From an uncultured Akkermansia sp. (GTDB taxonomy: Bacteria > Verrucomicrobiota > Verrucomicrobiia > Verrucomicrobiales > Akkermansiaceae), in assembly GCA_904501955.1 (NCBI GenBank), contig CAJGCY010000164.1:1-5399 (forward strand): DNA of 5,399 nt, written 5' to 3'. Made by a program: the position numbers and the translations under genes. The notes below the pieces were generated by a model, which was not told the origin of the DNA, searched no databases, and saw nothing but the letters and a program-made list of their open reading frames with translations. Below, one piece after another: positions 5,388 through 5,399 of this stretch; within the stretch, counting starts at the first letter, position 1; the number at the start of each line of letters is the position of its first letter.

Positions 5388-5399
5388 CGTAGGCCGACA

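Noticed and set aside
1..5399. CRISPR array or insertion sequence
   Set aside because: No regularly spaced direct repeats, Cas-like protein or transposase reading frame is present.

Overview
The window looks like chromosomal DNA from a fairly GC-rich bacterium. Verrucomicrobiota, and perhaps an Akkermansia relative, is my best guess. That rests on three weak pointers: no Shine-Dalgarno motif at any of the gene starts, apparently leaderless promoters, and GC-rich interspersed structured repeats of a kind I associate with that phylum. No marker gene settles the taxonomy.

Layout. Positions 1-288 hold no gene. They contain one copy of a structured repeat (about 1-166), a clear rho-independent terminator (220-249) and an extended -10 promoter (252-279) directly followed by the first gene. 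A two-gene rightward unit follows: a small two-helix membrane protein of unknown function (289-864), then, 20 bases on, a 548-residue protein joining a TerB-like N-terminal region to a CbbX/SpoVK-type AAA+ ATPase (885-2531). Facing it, with only 10 bases between the stops, is a leftward, AT-richer, cysteine-rich gene of unknown function (2542-3381) that starts with GTG. Its upstream region carries a perfect 16-base palindrome and a promoter whose spacing matches that of rimO. Further right a leftward unit contains rimO (3731-5125), encoding the ribosomal protein S12 methylthiotransferase, and an 80-residue hypothetical gene (3463-3705) that ends inside its own terminator (3450-3478). The window closes with a second, inverted copy of the structured repeat (about 5227-5387).

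Functionally, rimO is the only firm assignment; it is a housekeeping gene acting on the ribosome. The membrane protein and the TerB-AAA+ protein are probably made together, and a membrane-associated remodelling ATPase is a reasonable but untested idea. The most unusual signals are non-coding. The two repeat copies keep the same hairpins with compensated base changes in the stems. Three promoters also sit so close to their start codons that the transcripts should have almost no 5' leader.
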